The notes: generated by a model from the letters alone, not told the origin. Positions 23,901 through 33,917 are shown, numbered from the stretch's first letter. The stretch: 64,000 nucleotides of DNA from Sipunculus nudus (GCA_026874595.1 CM049308.1:18350001-18414000), one strand, 5' to 3'. Translations and numbers: made by a program.

Positions 23901-26900
23901 CAGTCAGGTTTCACCAACATACAGGTGCGCGGAGGTTTTCTGTGCTGTGACTGGCTGTGACACAGGTAACGTGATCCAGTTTATGGATTCTGTGGTTTAT
24001 ATCAACGATCTGCACCTGCAATATTTATGTAGCCTATGATTCCCATCTGCAATGTGTTATGCAGCACGCAGATGCAGTGACATAATGCATGTGCATCATA
24101 TAAAAGTGCATGTAAAATCATTAATATTATACGTAGATGGCATAACTAGTTAATTTATAACAAACATGTCATGTGTAAACTTTGTTTGAGCAAAAATCAT
24201 CAATTCCGCAGAAAAAATCATCAAACCGGCGCAAAATTCATCAAATCTTGTGAACAAGATAACTTAAAAAATATATCACGGATTTTTATCAAACTTGACA
24301 TGTGTATAGATGTAGGTGTGAGGACGAAGACTATTCTAACGGGGTCATGATTAACCTTTACTAGGAGAGTAGCCTTGACCTTGAATAGGTCAATAATTGT
24401 TGAAAATCATAATAATTCTCAAATACCTCAAGAAAGCTTGCATGGATTGGTCCAAGGTTCAAGGTGACCAAAGATCGTGGATAACCTTGTCATTTAACGG
24501 AAACTGGTGACGCCACCTATTAACCTTTTCTTGTTTTTGAGCCTTTTAATACCACCATCATTCCCACTTGACAGTACTGTAACCATTATAAGTCAAAAAT
24601 TAATTGACAGATTTCTTTCATATTATGCACATGCATAGATATGGGTTACGGAATTAGGTCTGAATAAATGTGGATCATGACCTTTGCTATAAGACTGGCC
24701 TTGACCTTGAATATTTCCATATTTGGTAAAAGTCACACACCTCTTATAATATCACCAGTTTCGATTGACATATGAATTTCAAACTTGACTTATGTATGGC
24801 CCACCTCCGAAGTAAGAACCCTTAAATAGGTTTAAGGGTCATGAGGTCAAAGGTCAAGGTCACAAGACCCACATCTTTAAGAATATTCTAGATGCATTTG
24901 AAGCAACATTTTATATCCAAGACCTTACATCTTGCAAATAAAGCTCACCTGCCAATGGGCGAATATAGATTCCTATCTTTTTATGGTCACAAGGTCAAAC
25001 GTCAACAGTAGCCATCTGTCCCGAGATCTGCGGGAACATAGGATTTTGGTTAACCCCATAACTTTTGAAAAACTGCATATGTTTCCTTCGAATTTGACAC
25101 AATAATCTCCACCAAAATGTCGGAGAAGTTCAAACATTTGTGACCTTGGTCCTGATGGCCTTTGGCTTTTCAAGTGTCAATATATGCTTCATACGAAGGG
25201 GGCTTATTTCAGAAGAGGGTATCCTTATTTCTTTGTGGATTTTACGGCATCTCTTATGTAAAATTTCTAGTTTTCTTTATAAATAGATTACCATAATTGT
25301 AAATGGTTCGTTGTTGTATTTATAAGAAATACGATTTAGATAACATGTTCTGATGAGATAATGTTACTGGCAGGATTAGCGTATTGGAACCTTGATATGT
25401 TCATGTATATTGGTAGAATACGTTTTGAAAAATGGTTATCTCACATACATTTAACCCCAATATATCCGAACAAATTTTATGTCCCCAAACTATACGGACA
25501 TTCAAGGTTCTACTGTAATTGTATATCCTGTCCATATGTTTAAAAGAAAATGTATCAAGAGTTTGAATTAAAACGTCTGATTCTGTATGGTCCAAATGAG
25601 TCGCTGAAGCCACTTGTTCTGGTTCTTTCACTGAACGATTCGAGTAATGTGTACTCTTGATGTAGACCTCCTAGCTGACTGCAGGTTATTTTCATTCTTT
25701 CTTAGTTTCTTTAGGAGTGCTCTGGTTTTATGGAAGCACTCAGAAACTAAACGCTAATTGAATAAGTTAACTGAATAAGTTAACTGAAATATAAACTAGT
25801 TATAAACTAAGATTACCTGTAAAATGCAGCCAACAGGCTATAACTGGTACTGTATATCAGTCCTTTTGAAATTCAGTTACACAGTTAAACTTCGGGCTGC
25901 GGACACCCCTCTGAGGCGGACACCTCGAGTAACGTACTAATTTAAGTACCCCTCTAGATAGACACCCTGCTATTCAGGACAACGGACACTTTTTGTCTGC
26001 CGAACAGGTAAAATGACCCCTGCTAATGGACACGAAAACAGCCACCTGGGCCTGTGGCAGGACAAATACTAAGTAACTGAGACTTTGTTCTACTTATAGT
26101 AAGCTTCTCACTATTTAAAACTATCCTCATTAGTTAACAAAACATAAGACATTTTCAATCCAAGTTTGTAATTTGTAACCAAAATATGACGGTACTTCTG
26201 GAGTTTGAAATATGCAGAACTTCAACTGAAGTAAAGTAGTCACCATGATTTTGGGTCTATTTCCAAATCTGTGACATAATGCTATGGCGCTGCGTCGTCC
26301 GTCTGCTGTCCGCCGTCGTCCGAAAGTTGACCCTTGCTATCTGAAAAACCATCGGAGCTAGAAGCGCCCAATTTTTTTAAGGCTCAGTCACATGTCAAAT
26401 TTAATCGGATTGGGATTTTTTGGCGCCATCTGTATTTGTCTGCATTGCAGGGGAAAAGCAAAATAAATCTTTAAAAATAAATCTTCTCCAAAACCATCCA
26501 GTCAAATTCTTCAATATTTATAAAAAATAATTCCAGAAAAAAAAATCCCTTTCAAATTTGTTTAAATTATTCCAGTTTTACGAGTTTTGGCCAAGTTACA
26601 TGAAGCTGAACATAGTTTTTTGGCGATAAAATGCATACTAAAATTACAATCTCAGAAACGGCTTGACCTGTCATGATCAAATTTTATGCAAATGTTGGGC
26701 AAATGTCTGATATTTAAAATTGAGGTTTCTGTGGCGCCATCTACATGGACCTGTTTTTCTACGGGAAAAAAACCTTGTTATTTAAGTCCCTTTCAGCTTG
26801 AAAATATTTTATAATGAAAATGTCAAGCCGAATCGTTTAATTTTGCACCAGAATTATCCTAGGGTAGGGTTCTCTCAATTGTATAAGAAGAGATTGGGTT

Positions 26901-28411
26901 CATTGATTTTTGGTAGAGTCATAGAAAGCTAAAGTTTACCTTGTTGTCATTAATAAGTCTGTTTCAAATTGAGGGCTATGATAGTCTTCTGCTGCAAAAC
27001 TAATGTTTCAATTTCTGTAACATTGCACACAAATTAGTCTTAGGTATCCTTTGTTCAAGTTTACTTTTTGATTTTTGGTATAATTATACCAGTGTACATA
27101 TCCAACTTATGTGTAAGATAACTCCATGAATAAAATATATCTGTATTATGATTTTGCTTTCAATAGGCATCTTTTTTTATTTTAAACATTTTCTATAATA
27201 AGTATTTATGAATATGCAGCTTAAAAAATGCATTGTAGTCAAAGCCTTTAAGCATGTATAAACAACTTGCAACTTGCCAAAGTTTGTTTGTATCTATAAA
27301 GAGCTTGGCAGACTGCCAACTGTATTAGATTAGGCAATTTGTCAATAGTTCAATTTGTGCAGCCAGGTACGGGTCAAGAGTTCACTTAGTGCAGTAGATG
27401 CAGTTGCAAATTAGTTTGGGTTCAATTGGTTTCAGCTGCCTTCCTCAGTTGAGCTTGGTAATACGAGTGCACCTGACTGAGACGTTTGATGTATCAGCCG
27501 GAAATTGTGGCCCGCCATGCATCTTTGATGTCTTTCCCGTACACTATTCAGGTGTCGCCAGCTAAAATGATTTTTGCATAGTGTATATTCCTGCTTATTT
27601 CTCAGGAGTGATTTTATATGTCAGCCTGAAAATGTGCATGCCCATACATCTCGCATAGTTTCATTGCATACAAGACTTGTGGCGCGACCTTCAATTGTTG
27701 TTGGGTTTCGTGCATCTGTGCACATAGCTCAAGAGTGGTTTGAAGTATCTGCCTGAAATTTTGCATGTCGATATATCTTTCAGGGTTTCTCATACACCAA
27801 ACGGGTGGCACCCCCTATAATCATTTTTGTGTTGTGTCCATCCATGTCAGTATTTCAGGAGTGACGTTTGTGTAATTGGTGCTTATACTCGCGTACTCGG
27901 GTCCAAAATATTAAGTACTTGCATTGTACATGTATATGTCATACATGTACTTGAAAAGTAATCAAGTACTTTTCAAATAATGGTCAAGTATGTTATTAAG
28001 GAGGCATATATCCCATTGCACAGGTTCACATTAGGCTTGTGGACCATGTTATGTATAGAGAACTCAAGTGCTCTTCTACTGCATGTACATTCATGGTCAG
28101 AGCACAAGCAATATTGCATGTATTTAGAATATGGGGAAAGAAACTATTAATAACATTGCAGAATGGCTGTAACATTAGAGTTCACATTTTCAAGTGCAAG
28201 AATATAACAAAAACTCTAACCTCTTTAGAATCTCTCATATTGTTATAATGTGTATCAAATATATATTTTCCAGACAACATCGGGTAGGCGTCGACCAGAC
28301 ACTAACAACAACTGTGAATCAAGTCAGCCAAGTGAATTTGAGCTAGCCCTCCGCAAAGTCAGAGGGAATGAAAATGTCAAGAAAAATCCGTCCCCAATCA
28401 CAGAAGAGGAT
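9650..28411 (+). CDS. Coiled-coil, proline-rich protein gene (shootin-1-like?), internal exons only
   Basis: Five plus-strand exons are proposed at 9650-9710, 14257-14356, 21870-21934, 23487-23556 and 28274-28411. The first four keep one open frame across three junctions (phases 1, 2, 1). They encode a charged coiled-coil end, a run of ten prolines, a Ser/Lys-rich linker and a charged helix. That order resembles the coiled-coil to poly-proline transition of shootin-1, a cytoplasmic actin-clutch and axon-guidance adaptor; this is an analogy from memory, not a search result. Between exons four and five the phases do not match (2 against 0), so an intervening exon is missing or exon five belongs elsewhere. 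The 5' coiled-coil exons and the 3' end are not identified here. Confidence 0.5.
10234..10688. mobile_element. Short TTAA-bounded inverted-repeat element
   Basis: The left end TTAAAGGGGCCCAATCACC is matched by the inverted right end TTAAAGGTGCCCATTCACC at 10670-10688 (two mismatches). The length is about 455 bases with no coding capacity. Ends of TTAA are compatible with a piggyBac-type target site, which is an inference. A relative with similar ends lies at 50805-51305. An 11-G run at 10376-10386 lies inside. Confidence 0.6.
10970..11590 (+). repeat. Dispersed repeat block (copy 1 of 3)
   Basis: It shares with 14838-15230 and 26700-27060 a chain of segments: TTTTTGTGG(C/T)G near the start, GAATTAT followed by AGGGT(A/C)GG, CTCAA(T/C)TGTATA, GAGT(C/T)ATAGAAAGCT, and CATTGCACAAAA with TTGTTCAA. 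The TTGTTCAAATTTTCTCAAAT sub-unit recurs near 11423 and 11522. Confidence 0.6.
11615..13746. mobile_element. 2.1-kb element with 17-base perfect inverted ends
   Basis: GTGCGTGTATAAGGCGA at 11615-11631 is perfectly repeated in inverse at 13730-13746. Similar GTATAAGRCGA ends occur on pogo/Tigger-type DNA transposons, so this is probably a non-autonomous DNA transposon. The first few hundred bases look like a promoter and leader (CATATAAAGAGGC at about 11933). An 80-codon open frame follows at 12087-12329, with no homology I recognise. No DDE transposase is visible. Confidence 0.5.
12087..12329 (+). CDS. Unrecognised 80-codon open frame inside the 2.1-kb element
   Basis: A complete ATG-to-TAA frame lies about 150 bases after a TATA-like ATATAAAG. 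The product would be basic and aromatic (R-Y-P-K-N-C-G-H-F-R and similar), with no motif I can name and no predicted signal or membrane segment. Base composition is GC-richer than the flanks. It could be the remnant of an element-borne gene or simply chance. Confidence 0.2.
   Translation: MEGVRSFVDLEFVMIEPVNGGRYPKNCGHFRLLREISREIYVRYVCDVTNFIVKIFWEEAVPVLYKGIRFYPRRVQGRQG
14257..14356 (+). CDS. Exon: poly-proline segment (shootin-like gene)
   Basis: The acceptor is TTTTTACAG and the donor is GTAAGT. Entered in the phase left by the previous exon it reads D-H-D-L-T-A-Q-L-H-S-E-K-L-R, then a run of ten prolines, then T-G-S-P. The poly-proline run would bind SH3, WW or EVH1 domains or profilin. The CCACCACCGCC repeat makes the length of the run liable to vary. 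Two bases of a split codon are left and complete GAA (Glu) with the next exon. Confidence 0.65.
15767..15901 (+). repeat. 75-base tandem duplication, near perfect
   Basis: The unit starting CTCAGAGAGAATGTCCCC at 15767 is repeated at 15842, with about 60 bases identical through GCCTGTCGAGTGTT. The identity suggests a recent event. The in-frame 83-codon reading across it is not supported as a gene. Confidence 0.85.
15951..16002. repeat. Nested perfect hairpin
   Basis: AGGCAGCGGAAA at 15951-15962 pairs with TTTCCGCTGCCT at 15991-16002, and GCTTC at 15971-15975 pairs with GAAGC at 15980-15984 inside it. It sits at the right end of the extra sequence in the repeat copy, as terminal hairpins of some mobile elements do. 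Confidence 0.7.
16880..17790 (+). repeat. GACCTTGACCTTGAA-type dispersed repeat
   Basis: Two diverged copies have the chain ATATTTTGCAT or ATATTATGCAT, ATAGATATGGGTTA, and TTGACCTTGAATATT. They begin near 17005 and 17325, with related sequence at 24600-24730. A C run lies at 17262-17270. No coding potential is evident. Confidence 0.6.
17875..17907. repeat. (TA)n microsatellite
   Basis: About 16 uninterrupted TA units. Confidence 0.9.
18730..21215 (+). repeat. Diverged repeated block carrying X-box-like palindromes
   Basis: Diverged tandem units of roughly 300-370 bases share ATGAC.TAGA.TTTG..TGTACTTGA.CAGA.AGC.TCA and a half-palindrome. The palindromic positions are 18761-18774, 18937-18950, 19158-19171, 20653-20666, 20850-20863, 21025-21038 and 21198-21211 (GTTACCATGGCAAC). 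The last is a close match to an RFX X-box. No exon is evident. A G run lies at 20092-20105. Confidence 0.55.
21365..21440 (-). repeat. tRNA-like sequence (SINE head or tRNA pseudogene)
   Basis: On the minus strand it shows an A-box-like AGCAGAGCGGTTGGTACG and, about 30 bases later, a B-box-like GGGTTCGACTCCC. Acceptor-stem pairing is poor, so it is not called as a functional tRNA. Confidence 0.5.
21497..21706. mobile_element. Foldback MITE, about 210 bases
   Basis: The left arm (AAAGAGTGTGTGGTATCG..ATTGTGCATCAAC, 21497-21565) is repeated in inverse at 21640-21706 (..GTTGATGCACAAT..GATATCACACTCTCTTT). The arms are about 65 bases with mismatches, leaving a short unique centre. Overlapping open frames on both strands arise from the palindrome and are not genes. 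Confidence 0.7.
21870..21934 (+). CDS. Exon: Ser/Lys/Pro linker (shootin-like gene)
   Basis: The acceptor is CTCTTTAAG and the donor is GTAAAC. In the incoming phase it is open and reads E-P-L-K-D-V-I-S-K-N-K-K followed by S-R-S-P-S-P-D-K-P-S. The SPSP and basic residues suggest a flexible, possibly phosphorylated linker. It ends with one base of a split codon (G), completed as GAC by the next exon. Confidence 0.6.
21935..23486 (+). other. Intron, AT-rich
   Basis: It contains an 18-C run at 22442-22459 and otherwise unique-looking sequence without supported exons. Confidence 0.5.
23487..23556 (+). CDS. Exon: charged helix (shootin-like gene)
   Basis: A long T-rich tract precedes the acceptor TTCTCAG, and the donor is GTAATG. 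The phase matches the previous exon. It reads D-L-S-E-H-Y-M-E-E-M-K-E-K-L-R-E-R, an amphipathic charged helix followed by a His/Gln-rich end. Shootin-1 has a comparable short helix after its poly-proline run, which is weak support. Two bases are left over. Confidence 0.6.
24270..25170 (+). repeat. GACCTTGACC / AAGGTCAAGGTCAC dispersed repeats
   Basis: Segments such as GGCCTTGACCTTGAATATTTCC (24700) and GTCATGAGGTCAAAGGTCAAG (24837) match blocks at 16.9-17.5 and 48.4-49.5 kb. A GGTGACGCCACCTATT core lies at 24507. Confidence 0.6.
25880..26060 (+). repeat. CGGACACC-type element fragment
   Basis: The pattern GCGGACACC, GGCGGACACC, TAGACACCCTGCTATT and ACAACGGACACTTTTTG is typical of short non-autonomous DNA elements common in marine invertebrates, from memory. 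It is non-coding. Confidence 0.4.
26270..27850 (+). repeat. Large dispersed repeat (copy 3)
   Basis: It starts with a CGTCCGTCTGCTGTCCGCC tract at about 26293. It then follows the order described for 14838-16370 and ends with three diverged TGGCG-type units at 27550-27850 that match the array at 50.66-51.9 kb. Confidence 0.65.
28274..28411 (+). CDS. Exon of unassigned coding gene, 46 codons, phase 0-0
   Basis: The acceptor is ATTTTCCAG and the donor is a consensus GTAAGT. Only the phase-0 reading is fully open. It reads T-T-S-G-R-R-R-P-D-T, then S-E-F-E-L-A-L-R-K-V-R, and ends N-P-S-P-I-T-E-E-D: a hydrophilic segment with one short helix. The S-E-x-E-L-x-x-x-L-R motif recalls a conserved segment in the C-terminal part of shootin-1, which is the reason to place it in the same gene. 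The phase does not match the preceding exon, so an exon is missing or the assignment is wrong. Confidence 0.5.
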
Positions 28412-29870
28412 GTAAGTCAAAGTTAGGAATGCTAGAACGCAAAATGACGAAATAAAAATTAAACTAAATGATAAATATGTGGCAAACAAAATATGTTTGC
28501 TAATGTTTATGATACAAGGTGATTTGAATAAATGTCATGTCAGTGTCTAATGTTTTGATTATTTGAAATATTTTTGTGTGTTGAAGAAAAAGGACATATT
28601 AATTAAATTCAGTTTTAAAAACACAGAATAACATTTTTATCTTCCTTTGTGTGACTACTGCTTGGTTTGTAATTGAATGTCATATGAGTTATACTGATCC
28701 ATCACTTTGCCAAATCACTTATTTTAAAATATAAATTCTTTGTAACCATACATTGACAAAGTAAGTGGAATAATGTTTCCTTATATAAAAAAAAACAAAA
28801 ATCACGTCTGTCACTCCCTTTTAATTCCGTTTATACACCTGAGCATAGACTGGTAAATAAATATTTAAGATTTTATTCTTGAATTCCCTGGTGTATCGGT
28901 CCAATGAAATAAGATATATAGCTGAGAAACGTTATTCTTTTTCCTATATAGATGCATTCAGGCATTCACCCCATTTATTATTTCTGATACTAGTTATATC
29001 ACCTATGCATTTCTTATATATTAATTTTGATCATTACTATGTAATATCATATGATGCAGTCTTGACAAATACAGTATTACTGTAATTAATTTTTTTGTCC
29101 AGATGTTGATAATCAAGTATATTACACCAATACCTGGGTATACAGCTAATGACTGAATAAAGTTGAAATGTCTGTAAAGGTGTTATAGTAACACCAAAAC
29201 CATTTTCCTTTTAAAATGATCCATCAGTGTTCAACAGATCTCCTAAACAATTTATGCCTAAGGAGGAAAGTTTTTATTATGGAATATAGATTTGTTACCG
29301 ATTGTCAAAAATTTATTCCATAATGGCTGGGATAAAACTTCAGCTATGTACTCAGGAGTACAGGAACACATCAGCCCATGACATCAAGCATTTCTTATGG
29401 AACTTTGGAATTATATTTATGTCAAAATTCGTTCTTATGAAGGCAACACTCCCAATTTTTTCTAGATTTTTTCTTACCAACTTAGTCCAATGATTTCCTT
29501 TTCGAGAATAAGTCTTTTTATCCATCACAGTTGCTGAGCTTTTATCGATAATTTAACATCTGGTAGATTCAGTCCACCTTTACTGTATTGACTAACTGCA
29601 GTGTTATACTTCACGTTTGCCTTTTTACCATTCTATACTGATTTGTTTACTGCACTTTGTATATATTCAATAAAACTTTTCGATGGTTAACACGTTTGTT
29701 ATATATAAAATACTTGATATAATGAGAGACCGAACCACTTCAATTTACCACATACTGTCAATGAGCTTTGTTGCCATAAATTGAGTATTTGAATTATTTT
29801 TTTTTAAGGTCCGGTAAACATTTTTTCCGTAACCATAATTAACACATTTACAATTGATTTGCTTGTTCTG
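28412..29870. other. AT-rich, no gene seen
   Basis: Low-complexity AT-rich sequence. Open frames are short and hydrophobic by composition, without splice support. Confidence 0.5.
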
Positions 29871-29937
29871 ATGCAGTGGCCTACCTAAAGGGGGCGGCAG
29901 GGGCGGTCCGCCCCGGGCGGCACATTGGGGGGGGGGG

Positions 29938-30745
29938 GGGCATTTCGGGGAATTAGTATAATGAGTTGCATAAAGAGTTCCTCAAAAAGTACAAATTTGG
30001 CCTTTTTGTCCCATGTTCAAGTATTCCATGGATTATAAACTGGACAATGGAAACAACCAAGTGATTAGCGAACGATTTGTACATATTTTGGGGCGGCATT
30101 TCTGGGATTTAGTATAAACAGTGGTATAAGAAGTTCTCAAAAAGTACAAATTTGTCCTTTTTGTCCTATGTTCAAGTATTCCAGAGATTATAAACTGGAC
30201 AATGGAACCTACCAAATGATTAGCGAACGATTTGTACATTTTTAGGGGGCGGCATTTCTGGGATTAAGTATAATCAGTGGCATAAGGAGTTCCTTCAAAA
30301 GTACAAATTTGGCCTTTTTGTCTCATGTTCAAGTATTCCAGGGATTATAAACTGGCGAGTCGAACCTACAAATTGATTAACGAACGATTTGCATATTTTT
30401 TGGGGCGGCATTTCTTGGATTTAGTATAATCAGTGGTATAAGGAGGTACATAAAAATTACAAATTTGGCCTTTTTGTCCCATGTTCAAGTATTCCAGGGA
30501 TTATAAACTGAACAATGGGAACTGCCAAATGATTAGCGAAGGATTTGCTCATTTTTAGGGGGGCGGCATTTCTGAGATTAAGTATAATCAGTGGCATAAA
30601 GAGTTCCTAAAGAAAAAAAATTGGCCTTTTTTGACCCAGGTACAAGTATTCCAGGGATTATAAACTGGTGAATTGAACCTACAAAATGATTAGCACACGA
30701 TTTGCACATTTGGGGGGGGGGGGCAGGGGGCGCAGCATTTCTGCA
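29938..30745 (+). repeat. 156-base tandem array, five units plus a partial
   Basis: The landmark GGCGGCATTTCTGGGATT recurs with its CATTTC at 29941, 30097, 30253, 30409, 30567 and 30736, so the period is 156, 156, 156, 158 and 169. Each unit also has TTGGCCTTTTTGTC, TTCAAGTATTCCA and GATTATAAACTGG. It is preceded by a G-rich start (CCCGGGCGGCACATTG plus a G run). It is non-coding. Confidence 0.9.
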
Positions 30746-31049
30746 GAATACCCCAGTATTCTTTTCTTCACCATCTATTTCATTCTCCAGAGCCATTTTA
30801 CCCATTGCTTTGATCTTTTTTAATGGTAATTGGTCTTGGTGGGATCATATATTAAATTCTAAACCAATCAAAATTCCATTATTTGTGATGAAATTCACAT
30901 TAACATTAGATCATTTAAAAAATTAGATATATGAAGGGACTGAATAGATTTATCTTAAAATCAATTCCAGTGAAGGTCTTGGATATAGCTTTGCTTTGAA
31001 CAGAACTAACTGGTGGCTCCAGCTCTAATCCCTTGCTTGGTTTTGCGCC

Positions 31050-31460
31050 ATGCATTTAATCCCCGCACTCACTATAGTGTGAGCAATATAATTCAAAACG
31101 TTGATAACTATAGACCGAGCCCTTTTGCGTCACCCTGTGCCCATCATCATTCCATCCAGCCGGCCGACAAACTGTAACCCATGGATCCTGAAACTCCATG
31201 GAGGTCCATCCAGAATCTCCTCGAAAACCTGAAATTAGATCACTGTGACCAATGTCCTCCAAGTTATGGAGCTCGTTTGTGTATCCGAGAATAATTAAAA
31301 ATTGATACAAGAGCTTTAGTATCTCAGTAATTAATCCATGGGTTGCGATAGATCTTGCTTTGTTTTGAGCATAAAAAAATGGCCGTTCCATCAGCTACTT
31401 AAAACTTGTGGCGCTACCTGTATTTTTTTCTAATTTTTACACATTTTTTAGAGGTATCAC
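31050..31460 (+). repeat. TCCGTCCG-family repeat copy
   Basis: It matches 8690-9050: GGAGGTCCATC..AATCTCC, GAAAACCTGAAATTAG, AGTTATGGAGCTC, TTGATACAAGAGCT, and a TTGTGGCGCTACCTGTA core at 31409. The CCGTCCG tract itself is lost. Confidence 0.6.
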
Positions 31461-32240
31461 TCAAATTCACATACAGTGGACATCGGATAAAGAGACGAGG
31501 TCGTGAGATGACTGCATGTTATAGAAATGCAACCTTCGGACGACAGACGATACAGCGTCATACCTGATTCTTTAGACCCAATATAGGCTCACATGTGAAA
31601 CAAATACGCTTAGCTTTATTTGTGCTACGGAGACATTTATCTATAGTAGTTGGTATTATGGCAGTGGAAGGTAAGTTTTAATCATTATATAAATATATAT
31701 GATACCAAAATGTGGGCATTATAGGCAGAAAATACAAGAAGACGTAATAGTTCAACTCTTTGTTATAAAAAAAGAAGTGTTTAATTACAGTTAAATGGCA
31801 CTTTTATAACCATAAACTGTTTGACTTTACAAGAATTAATTTGTCTGTAAAACCCACAAGTTTCCTTATCATTCTGAAAATATTCGAAAGTCCCGAAATT
31901 AATTTTATGTTGCCGGGGAGTGTATATGTCAAATACATGGCTCTCCACTGGTTGGCTACGTCTTGATATTCCACCACAAATGGCCCTCCACTGGTTGACT
32001 ACGTCTCAATATTCAGCCCCCTTAAAAAAGTATTTATATAATCCAGTATTCCATATATCCAATGATCCTGGTAAGATCACAGATAAAAAATTATCGCTAA
32101 TAAAATGCCACTATGATGAAACATTGACAGAGCATGTCTACTCAACTCAGTTGGATAAGGTATTTAAATAGGCTATAATCACCACCAGAAGATGATGATT
32201 TTAGAAAAAAGGTATAAAAAAGTATTAAACCCTGAAAACA
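31461..32240. other. No gene recognised
   Basis: Unique-looking sequence. A possible short exon ending ATGGCAGTGGAAG before GTAAGT at about 31671 was considered and not accepted. TGGTTGGCTACGTCT and TGGTTGACTACGTCT at 31951 and 31993 form a 42-base local duplication. Confidence 0.4.
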
Positions 32241-32243
32241 GGG

Positions 32244-32317
32244 GCGTAGCCAGAGGGGGCCGCAGGGGGCCATGCCCCCCCCCCCCGGTCGCATCCAGTA
32301 CTCGCCGTCCTTTCGGA

Positions 32318-32352
<35 letters not shown>
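32244..32352. repeat. GGGGCGTAGCCAG end, C run and (TA)n
   Basis: AGGGGCGTAGCCAGAGGGGG is followed by a 12-C run and a (TA)13 tract. The same kind of GGGGCGTACCCAGG end is found in inverse at 35072-35092, and related GGGGCGTCAATC..GGGG at 18070-18090, so it marks ends of a common element. Confidence 0.6.
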
Positions 32353-32353
<1 letters not shown>

Positions 32354-32867
32354 ACACCAAGAAACAGACTTTCTTTGGACATAACCATAAAAGATAAATA
32401 CTGATAACAATTTCTTCAATATATTTACATAATAATATGCGAAATACTGTTACATATTTTGTTTGCATGGCCATTCCTAATTTAAAAGTGTAAACGGAAT
32501 ATAAAACACAAAGATAAGGTTATTTAGCTAATGGATATAGTTCGATGCCCCTTTATATTCAACGAGTCCTTTGACATGTTATTCCTATGTCATATACGTA
32601 GTTATAGAAGACTCAATGGATCCCTGATGTATGTAGGCTTCGATTTAGGAATTGTATGTTCTTTTTATTTAAATTTTAGAATGATGTATCCACCTCCGTT
32701 ATTCAAGTAATTGTTTACCTACAGACTTCTATTTCAGTATTAGACAGTTCATGACGTAACAGGGCGGTTGCTCATGCAAGCGTCCTCTCATTTTATCCAT
32801 GTGCTAAGCAGATCCGATAACAACCCCACCTGTGGGTTTGGGTGGGTGACATCTATATTCTTAGGTT

Positions 32868-33048
32868 ATATTACCCCCAAATACGTACTCGTTTGCAAGT
32901 AATGGGAGGGCACAGCTTTCCTATAAAGACTTCAGAGCACTCACCCTGGGTCACACCGATCGTTAAAAATCCACCGCTTCTCGACTGGGTTTCGAATTCA
33001 CCATCCACGGTGGTTGAGTCCTGTGCTCTGTCCCCCTGACCACAGTAG
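32868..33048 (-). repeat. tRNA-derived SINE copy
   Basis: On the minus strand a head with GACAGAGCACAGGACTC and a B-box-like GGTGAATTCGAAACCC is followed by a body (CAGGGTGAG..CTC..AAGC) that matches the element at 52050-52265. No open frame of note. Confidence 0.55.
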
Positions 33049-33454
33049 CCGTATATAATTTATTTGTTTTTGGATTTTTGTTGTTGCAGTCTTATCTAGG
33101 TCCCCTTGAGTTAGTAATTCACTGTAGTGATGTTCATGTTTATGTTTATTCATATTTTCAATATCGAGGCAGGAGTGACTTAGACGAAATGTGTAGTCCT
33201 TGTAAAATGCATTTGTCATCGCCGCGATCCATTCTTACATCCGAGCTTTTTCTTTTGATCTTGAACTTTACACACAGATAAAGGCATGGAACTATGGTCA
33301 GATAAAACGCGTGGATGGATGGAGATCACTTACTGTTGTTTAACATTTACAAAGAAGTCTAGTTAACTTTCGGAGTTACGTTGCCATGTTAAATCCAGAC
33401 GCGAGAGCGAACCCTAGCGGGTATAGGAGTGGCGAACCATTCGCGGGGTGTGTT

Positions 33455-33547
33455 TCAATATAAGCGACTCGATACGTGATATATAGTCTCTTCGTCACAA
33501 TCACATTACAGAAAGAACTTACTCTAAAGATTATTCTATAATAAAAG
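33455..33547 (+). promoter_or_regulatory. Possible promoter and non-coding first exon
   Basis: TATA-like CAATATAAGC (33459) and GATATATAG (33478) lie in a stretch with more CpG than its flanks. About 30-60 bases later an ATG-free segment ends in AAAAG before GTATGT at 33548, a fair splice donor. It could be the untranslated first exon of the CARD gene, whose exon at 49639 begins with an acceptor four bases before its ATG. No transcript evidence is available. Confidence 0.2.
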
Positions 33548-33671
33548 GTATGTTCAAATCGGAATTCATCTTAAGATAAAGAACATGCCTCTATTTAATA
33601 TAAACTTCATTAATTTTACATGGATTGTACAACCACCGACTTTGGACGGGCAACCACAGCCCTCTCTAGTA

Positions 33672-33744
33672 GCCACGCCGGGAATCAAACCCGGGTCGCC
33701 AGCGGAGAAGGCCGAGCGTTTTACCACTCAACTGTCCAGGTCCC
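33672..33744 (-). repeat. tRNA-like sequence (pseudo-tRNA or SINE head)
   Basis: On the minus strand it starts GGGACCTGGACAGTTGAGTGG (A-box-like), has a possible 7-base anticodon loop CTTCTCC on a 4-base stem, and a good T arm with GGGTTTGATTCCC (B-box). The acceptor ends do not pair, so it is unlikely to be a working tRNA. Confidence 0.5.
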
Positions 33745-33915
33745 ATGCCTCTATTTAAAGTTACTTTCCCTCTACGTCCCGCATTTCCAGTGTCACCCGT
33801 TCCTTATCAATTAAACGTTATTTTTATAGAGAAAAGTAGCATCGTATAAACAATATATAGTGCCTTTGTACCAATCTCTCCCCATCACCATAAAAAACAT
33901 CTGTGTTTTCAGCAT

Positions 33916-33917
<2 letters not shown>

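Larger units (their letters stand above)
23557..28273 (+). other. Intron (probably hiding a missed exon)
   Basis: The exon before it ends in phase 2 and the next recognised exon begins in phase 0, so at least one small exon may lie here unseen. The sequence consists of GACCTTGACC repeats (24.2-25.2 kb), a CGGACACC-type element (25.88-26.06 kb) and the dispersed repeat at 26.3-27.85 kb. Confidence 0.4.

Noticed and set aside
31648..31671. Short segment with ATGGCAGTGGAAG before a consensus GTAAGT, as a first coding exon
   Set aside because: It ends in phase 1, and joining it to the exon at 49639 meets a stop. No partner exon in the right phase was found.
33672..33744. Functional tRNA gene
   Set aside because: A and B boxes and a T arm are present, but the acceptor stem does not pair and position 37 next to the anticodon is a pyrimidine.
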